Positions 19,526-24,211 of a stretch of DNA of 24,211 nucleotides are shown piece by piece. Source of the stretch: Trichosphaerium sp. ATCC 40318. Its lineage: Eukaryota; Discosea; Flabellinia; Trichosidae. The position numbers and the translations under genes were made by a program. Under the pieces are notes generated by a model. It was not told the DNA's origin, did no database searches, and worked only from the letters and a program-made list of their open reading frames with translations. Positions within the stretch are counted from its first letter, which is position 1. Each line of letters starts with the position of its first letter. The stretch covers positions 1 through 24,211 of the forward strand of contig JALMLS010000101.1 of the NCBI GenBank assembly GCA_038496445.1. Direction: 5' to 3'.

Positions 19526-22103
19526 TCAGCTTTTTTTTACAGATGACCACTTCTTAACGTGTGTACATTTAAAGTTTCTGAACCTACCCAATTGTTGATG
19601 TTGAAACAAACCAACAGCACCACAACCTCCTGATGCTATACAAACTGTACCAACATTTTCACCCTTACAAAATATTTCCACTTTTCCTTTTGAGCTTTTC
19701 ACGTGTAGCTTGACTGAGAACCACTCTTTATCAGGTACAACTGTCTTGTACGTTGTCACATAATTTAAGGTACCTTCTTTATCTACCGTAGCGTACTGAA
19801 CAGCTCTGTCCGTATCGCTTAAATGTGGTCTAAAATAGACAACAAAAAATGCTACAAAAAAAATCAGTGATTAAGAGTATTCTGTAAAAGAACTTACATT
19901 TATCTTCCTTGGCATGAAAAACAATACCAGGGTGTCCGAATGGGTTCTGAATGGTAGACTTGTTGTATAAATCGCACTCTATAATATAGTCATGCCAGTT
20001 GTATTCACCATAGACGATAAACAAAGGTCTCTTGTCTATGCAACGCTGATAAAGTTCGCCATTATGATTTACATCCCATTGACCCTCGTGATACTTAGCT
20101 TGTAGACTGAGAACATCTATAACCTCCTGTATAGGATAAGAATAAAGTAAGAACAACAACGAAGGAACTTCTTAAATACCATATGCCTCAAGATGGCCGT
20201 GAAGCCTTCTATCTGATAAAAATCAGCCTCCTCGTTTAGTCTCTTGCACAAGACTTTGTCTTTTGAGTCATAACAAATAGTCCCATTGCGAAGGTAGTTC
20301 AGGACGTAATTGAAGAGCTCACCGTCTCTATCAATGAAAACTGAACCGTCTTCTAGCTTTTTGACACCAAAACGACCACTGTCTCAATGTCAGTTAACCA
20401 TTTAACTCTTACGTGTAGTAAATATTAGCAAAACGTCTTCTTTTTGTGCCTGCATACCTTTTTACGTGATGGACATCAGCGCTCTGTACGCCAAAGTGCA
20501 AAATAACGCATACAGGCAAAATGCAAAAAGAGCTGCAGAAAAAGCCCGTAGACTACAACCGTAGCAAAGAAAACGCTGCCAAACAGCGTGCCTATCTAGT
20601 ACAAATCTCTGAGAGCCTTTTCAAAGTAAAACAACAAGGTTGGGAAGTGTTAAATGAGGAATTCCACTCCATCAAAGAGTCAAAGCAAGTTCAAGTATCA
20701 GAACCTAATTTTGCGTTGTTTGACAGAGGGAATATAAGAAATTACTCAGTTAAATCTATTTGTTCAAAGCTGGTTTTGATAAGAGTCTGGGAATATCTTG
20801 CAACATGCTCTGAAGCTCAACGAGGTATTATATACACTGCCTGAACAAAAAAAGGTGTCAAGTTAAATTCATTTTGGAAGACGCCAATAGCTGTTTCTGA
20901 GATTATGAAATATTTTGGAATTCTGTGGCTGTATGAACTAGAATCAGAGTGGACTCTCTTTAAAAGATGTTAAAGTATTGCAGGAGAAAGAAAAAATCCT
21001 TCTCAAACCCCTCCCTGATGCTGTTGAATATCATTGCATAGATGAATGTAAATTTGAAAACAAAGAAATTGATGGACCTGAAATGATTTTGTGTTTTGAT
21101 TGTGAACTTTGGTATCACACTGAATGTCTTAATTGGGATTCTGAGGAGCACCAGAAAAACGTTGAGGGCGATTCATGGTCTTGTTACAACTGCAGCAAGC
21201 AACAAGCAAAAAAACAACAAAAAATATTGAGATGGACAGAGGAAACTCTAAAATCCAAACACAAACCAGAGCTTCAGTCTATATGCAAGGAGCTACTACT
21301 TAAATCAGATGGCTACAAGCCTGTTTTGATCAATCGCATTCTTCGAGCCACAAATCCAAATCTACTTGAAAATGCAGAAAAAGAGCTTGATTTATTTGTA
21401 GGCCGTCCCAGAACTGACAAAGCCTTTTTGCATTCCTTTTATAAGGCCAAATTTTGCTCTGTGGATAAGGCCAACCAGCTGCCATGGTGTAATGTTGAAA
21501 AGGGTCGGGTGCAAAATGAGAAATGTCGCATGATACAAGGTCTTATGAAACTGACCTTAATATCTTTACATGCCATTATCGACAGTATGACACCTGATAA
21601 AACGCCGAAATTCACCACTAGTAGGCGCAAGGCTGCTAGCTTGCTATTCAATGTAACTTTGTACACAAAAGATCACATCAGTAAAAATAAATGACGAAAT
21701 ACTTTTACTACACGTAACTTTTTTTTTTACTACACGTAAGGAGTTTAATCTCTTGTATCCCTACATACCTAAACATAGCTCCTAGCATAGAGTCTGGGTA
21801 CTTTTGGAGGTTTTTTAACGAAACCCTATATTTAACACCGCCAACATCCAATAATACATTCTCGTTGAATGTTTGTACGCTAGGTAGTGCGTTGTAAGCA
21901 AATAAAAAGTACAAAAAAAACACTTACATTGTGTTTATTTTCTGATACTTCCTCTCTAACTCTTCAAGCTCTTGTATTCGCGTGTTAACTGCATCATTGA
22001 GTTTGTTGGCGAGTTCTTGTATCCCTTCCGTAATAACAGGCGGTTCCATGAGTTTCTTGTTAATTTGAAAAAAGACAGCTTTGGAATCACGTGGACTTAA
22101 CAT
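19526..22103 (-). CDS. KCTD-like BTB/T1 protein fused to a concanavalin-like domain
   Basis: Five exons, 22103-21928, 21879-21769, 20378-20180, 20126-19898 and 19851-19526, join in phase to 346 residues. Residues about 25-58 look coiled-coil (NTRIQELEELERKYQ). Residues 63-160 are a T1-type BTB: ENVLLDVGGVKYRVSLKNL, then SMLGAMFSGRF across the large intron, then DGSVFIDRDGELFNYVLNYL. KCTD proteins use this fold to form tetramers or pentamers and often serve as cullin-3 adaptors. Residues about 175-340 have a beta-rich pattern (YNWHDYIIECDLYNK; HPGIVFHAKEDKSFFVVYF; VGLFQHQQLGRFRNFK) like the concanavalin/DUF1080 fold. No signal peptide is present, so a cytosolic sugar- or ligand-binding role is inferred. 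Three introns are 46-53 nt; the fourth is 1390 nt because a mobile element sits in it. AATAAA overlaps the TGA stop. Confidence 0.88.
20401..20422 (+). repeat. Left inverted end and target duplication of the intronic element
   Basis: TTTAA, CTC, then TTACGTGTAGTAAA. It pairs with 21725-21748 read on the minus strand. Confidence 0.75.
20406..21743. mobile_element. 1.34-kb DNA transposon-like element inside a KCTD-gene intron
   Basis: Inverted ends: TTACGTGTAGTAAA at 20409-20422 on the left, and its reverse complement at 21725-21739 on the right, with a second right-hand copy at 21703-21717. Outside these the ends read CTC and GGAG, then TTTAA on both sides (20401-20405 and 21744-21748), consistent with a TTAA or TTTAA target duplication. 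The host intron is 20379-21768; removing the element and one TTTAA leaves 47 nt, the size of the gene's other introns. Cargo is a broken PHD-SAP gene on the plus strand. TTAA targets suggest a piggyBac-like mechanism, but no transposase is seen, so the class is only an inference. Confidence 0.75.
20469..21694 (+). pseudogene. Decayed PHD finger-SAP domain gene carried by the intronic element
   Basis: Reading begins at ATG 20469 (MDISALYAKVQNNAY) and is stopped by TAG at 20562-20564; the same basic, helical chain continues one frame over (RSKENAAKQRAYLVQI). It meets TGA at 20842-20844, resumes as VKLNSFWKTPIAVSEIMKYF, and shifts frame again near 20940-20952. From there it is open to TGA at 21694. 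That last part has a PHD finger at about 21035-21193 (C-x3-C, CFDC, H-x2-C, CYNC; the first pair is one residue wide of canonical) and a SAP-like helix pair at about 21247-21350 (LKSKHKPELQSICKELLL). PHD fingers read histone tails and SAP motifs bind AT-rich DNA, so a chromatin- or transposon-targeting role is inferred. PIAS/SIZ ligases share both domains but in the other order and with more domains. Confidence 0.7.
21703..21748 (-). repeat. Right end of the intronic element with tandem terminal motif
   Basis: TTTTACTACACGTAA occurs twice (21703-21717 and 21725-21739), followed by GGAG and TTTAA. Confidence 0.75.
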
Positions 22104-22463
22104 GTTTTTAGCTAATGCGATTTTCTACAAAAAACGCTTAGAACTAGTGCACTTATTCACATAAATAACAAAATACCCGTTTCAGTTACGTAATGATCGA
22201 CATGTGACTGCTATGCGCCGAGTAGATCCATGAATTTTATATAAAACGGTATACCCGATAATCACTCCACAACCAATGGATGATGTGAGCGAACATGATG
22301 TCAGGTTTTGAACGCAAAGTGATGGACCCTCTTAAGAGGGAATAATGTCCTTTGCTTGCTTGCTGACCACAAGGTTCGTACATACTGAAAGGAATCCATT
22401 TGTAGATTAATGTTTACATTCTTGTTGATGGTTTTTGGATAGTTTAAACCAAACAGTTCCGAA
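22104..22463. other. Intergenic upstream of the BTB gene
   Basis: Presumed promoter of the BTB gene. It contains a perfect 14-bp palindrome CCCTCTTAAGAGGG at 22327-22340. No gene recognised. Confidence 0.4.
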
Positions 22464-22792
22464 TAGAGGTGGACCGGCCCCAGCTAAGGCGGCTACAAAA
22501 TCTGTAGCCGGTTAGCAGAAACTCAGTAAAATCTGTAATCGGGCCAACTGTTTAATGAGATTTTGTTGGTGTTGAACCATGGCAACACATACTTTGTATC
22601 AGTTCTATGTGATCTCAACGGCTTTGAAGTTTGTTTATGTTCAATAAATAAAGGTACAAAACCAAGTATCAAGCAAAAAAATGCAGTCAAAAAAGGTTTG
22701 AGTTTTGCCTTATTTTCCTTTTCTTAGTACAGTTATACCCGGTCCCAACAACATAAACGGCTACGGCTATAGCCATTTTGCGACCACCTCTA
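22464..22792. mobile_element. hAT-like MITE, 329 bp
   Basis: The ends are TAGAGGTGG and its inverse CCACCTCTA, the 5'-YAGRG form common in hAT elements. They are flanked by GTTCCGAA (22456-22463) and GTTCCGGA (22793-22800), an 8-bp target duplication with one mismatch; 8 bp is the hAT size. Inside are sub-terminal palindromes: GGCTAC...GTAGCC near 22491-22509 and GGCTATAGCC near 22765-22774. There is no coding capacity, so it is a non-autonomous copy. It lies about 90 bases beyond the RCC1-C stop codon. Confidence 0.75.
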
Positions 22793-22806
22793 GTTCCGGA
22801 TTTGAT

Positions 22807-22812
22807 TTTATT
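22807..22812 (-). terminator. Polyadenylation signal of RCC1-SAM gene C
   Basis: AATAAA on the minus strand, about 70 bases after the stop at 22881 and just outside the MITE. Confidence 0.4.
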
Positions 22813-22880
22813 GGTTGCACTTCTTACAGTACGTAAACGTTTTTGGTGGTGCCACTTATGACTAAAGTGATGCTATGTAT

Positions 22881-24211
22881 TTATAGAGCATTGTTGCGTT
22901 TTGCTTTGATGACCTTGATACGTTCGAGTGGACTGAAATCAAGCTCTTTCAGCACATCTGAGGTGACATCATCAGGTTCAATACCTGCTTCATCCATCAA
23001 TGATCCGAGTTCTTGTGCTTTTTCACTTGAAATACCCAACCTCATCAACGCTGACTTCCAATCAAATTTTTCAGTAATAATTGATTGATTCTCTGGAGGT
23101 GGACAGAAATCCGGCTAAATAAACGTGATTAACGTTAATCATAAAATCAGATAAAAGAGATAGGCACCTTTGTGTCAGCAACTGAGAAGTGAGGTTTGTC
23201 AATCCATGATTGTTGAGATAAGAGCATGTTCTTATAGCTCGATGAAGGAGACCCATCTGTATCAAGCGGTATGCATTCGCCCTGTTATCCTTTAGACACG
23301 TAGTTTTGTGTTTAAGGTACGTACATTATCATTGATGTATTCTTCTTGATTTTGGTGTATTTTTAAGGCTTCAAAGGCATCTTGAATCATATCAAGATGT
23401 TCAGGAGCATCTCCAAACTTGGTGTAATCACGATCGGTATCAATCACAGCTTTTGATAAGTACTTGTCTTTGTCTTCTTTTATATCATCTTTATCTATGG
23501 CTGTTTTATTGACCTTGTCATTTTGGTGTTCAAAGTGAGTTTGCTTAATAATGTGTCAAATAAATAGAGGCATACGGATAAGATGACAGAGTTGAGTACC
23601 TTTTTGTGATTGTTGAATGTCAATTTTTGTGGTGAAGATTGTTCATAACTGTTGTCACCATAACGATTCTTACCACCTGTAACCAATCTGAAATCATGAG
23701 ATATTGCCAAGAAATGATATGATTTAAAGGCAAAGTCAAGATATTCTCCAGGTAATTTTAATGGTTTGTTTGATGAGAACCAATCAGTCCATTTCCCTTT
23801 ACCCCATCCAAATAAACAACCTTCATCATCAATCGCAAATGATGACGATACACCAGCATGTACAGATACGATGTTATTGAGTCCTTTGATGATACCGTGG
23901 TCATACTTGCCATCAATACCCAATCCAAGACACCCATTATAGTTGTATCCAAACGAAAATACTTGTCCTGACTTGAGGAGAACAAGCACATGCTGAAAAC
24001 CAATAGCAATACCAGTGCCATGTTCAATGTTTGGAACACGTGAAATTGTCTTTGGATTCAAGAATAATGCTTTGCCTTTTGCTTTGTCTTTTGTTGTTCC
24101 CCAAAGAAAGACGTGACCTGTTGATGTCATTGCTCCACTTACATAACAATTAGTTTCAATTTTTTTGAAACATTTTGAAGATTGGGAATAACCGCTGGTG
24201 ATGAAACAGTA
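22881..24211 (-). pseudogene. RCC1-SAM gene, copy C, partial at the window edge and frameshifted
   Basis: Exons from the edge: >24211-23600, 23543-23325, 23281-23168 and 23114-22881, with the same three phase-0 introns as copies A and B. The blades from about the third on, the linker and the SAM-like domain are present; the first blades lie off the window. Near 24160-24170 C has two extra bases compared with A and B (GTTTC for GTTC, and seven A for six), and the upstream frame hits TAA a few codons later. Downstream of that point it is fully open to TAA at 22881. Both extra bases are in homopolymer runs, so a sequence error is possible. The blade region resembles B and the C-terminal exon resembles A. 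Confidence 0.85.

Noticed and set aside
20842-20871. A 30-nt intron (GTATTA...AAAAG region, about 20825-20854) removing the TGA in the PHD-SAP gene
   Set aside because: Phase would fit, but 30 nt is well below the smallest intron placed here (41 nt), and the gene has other breaks.
1-24211. CRISPR arrays, rRNA or tRNA genes
   Set aside because: No regularly spaced direct repeats and no tRNA or rRNA signatures were seen.

Overview
The window is nuclear DNA from an AT-rich, intron-rich eukaryote. Nearly every gene rebuilds only when short GT-AG introns (mostly 41-80 nt) are removed, and AATAAA signals follow most stop codons. Gene content (Rho GTPase, tripeptidyl-peptidase-like sedolisin, GT23-type fucosyltransferase, KCTD-type BTB, C2 membrane protein, F-box/MORN protein, RCC1-SAM family) suits a unicellular unikont or holozoan-like protist, but I cannot name the lineage. 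Exon joins below were checked by reading phase and protein continuity, not by transcripts.

Layout, left to right. 1-688 (+): 3' part of a Rho-family GTPase ending in a CaaX box. 1155-2575 (+): F-box protein with about 16 MORN_2-type repeats. 2654-5695 (-): 17-exon sedolisin. 5698-6826: intergenic. 6827-9331 (+): 9-exon multi-pass membrane protein with a C-terminal C2 domain. 9750-11513 (+): intact RCC1-SAM gene A. 11654-12900 and 12938-13324 (-): two related secreted or membrane-anchored proteins of unknown function. 14625-16429 (+): RCC1-SAM gene B, frameshifted. 16905-19141 (-): GT23-like fucosyltransferase. 19526-22103 (-): KCTD-like BTB protein fused to a concanavalin-like domain; one intron holds a 1.34-kb mobile element carrying a decayed PHD-SAP gene in the opposite orientation. 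22464-22792: small hAT-like MITE with 8-bp target duplications. 22881-24211 (-): RCC1-SAM gene C, cut by the window edge and also frameshifted.

The genes do not form one pathway. The notable features are the mobile element nested in an intron (removing it and one TTTAA copy leaves a normal 47-nt intron), the three-copy RCC1-SAM family with mosaic relationships and two broken members, unusual domain fusions, a strong excess of the palindrome CACGTG, and many splice donors that read GTAC rather than GTAA.
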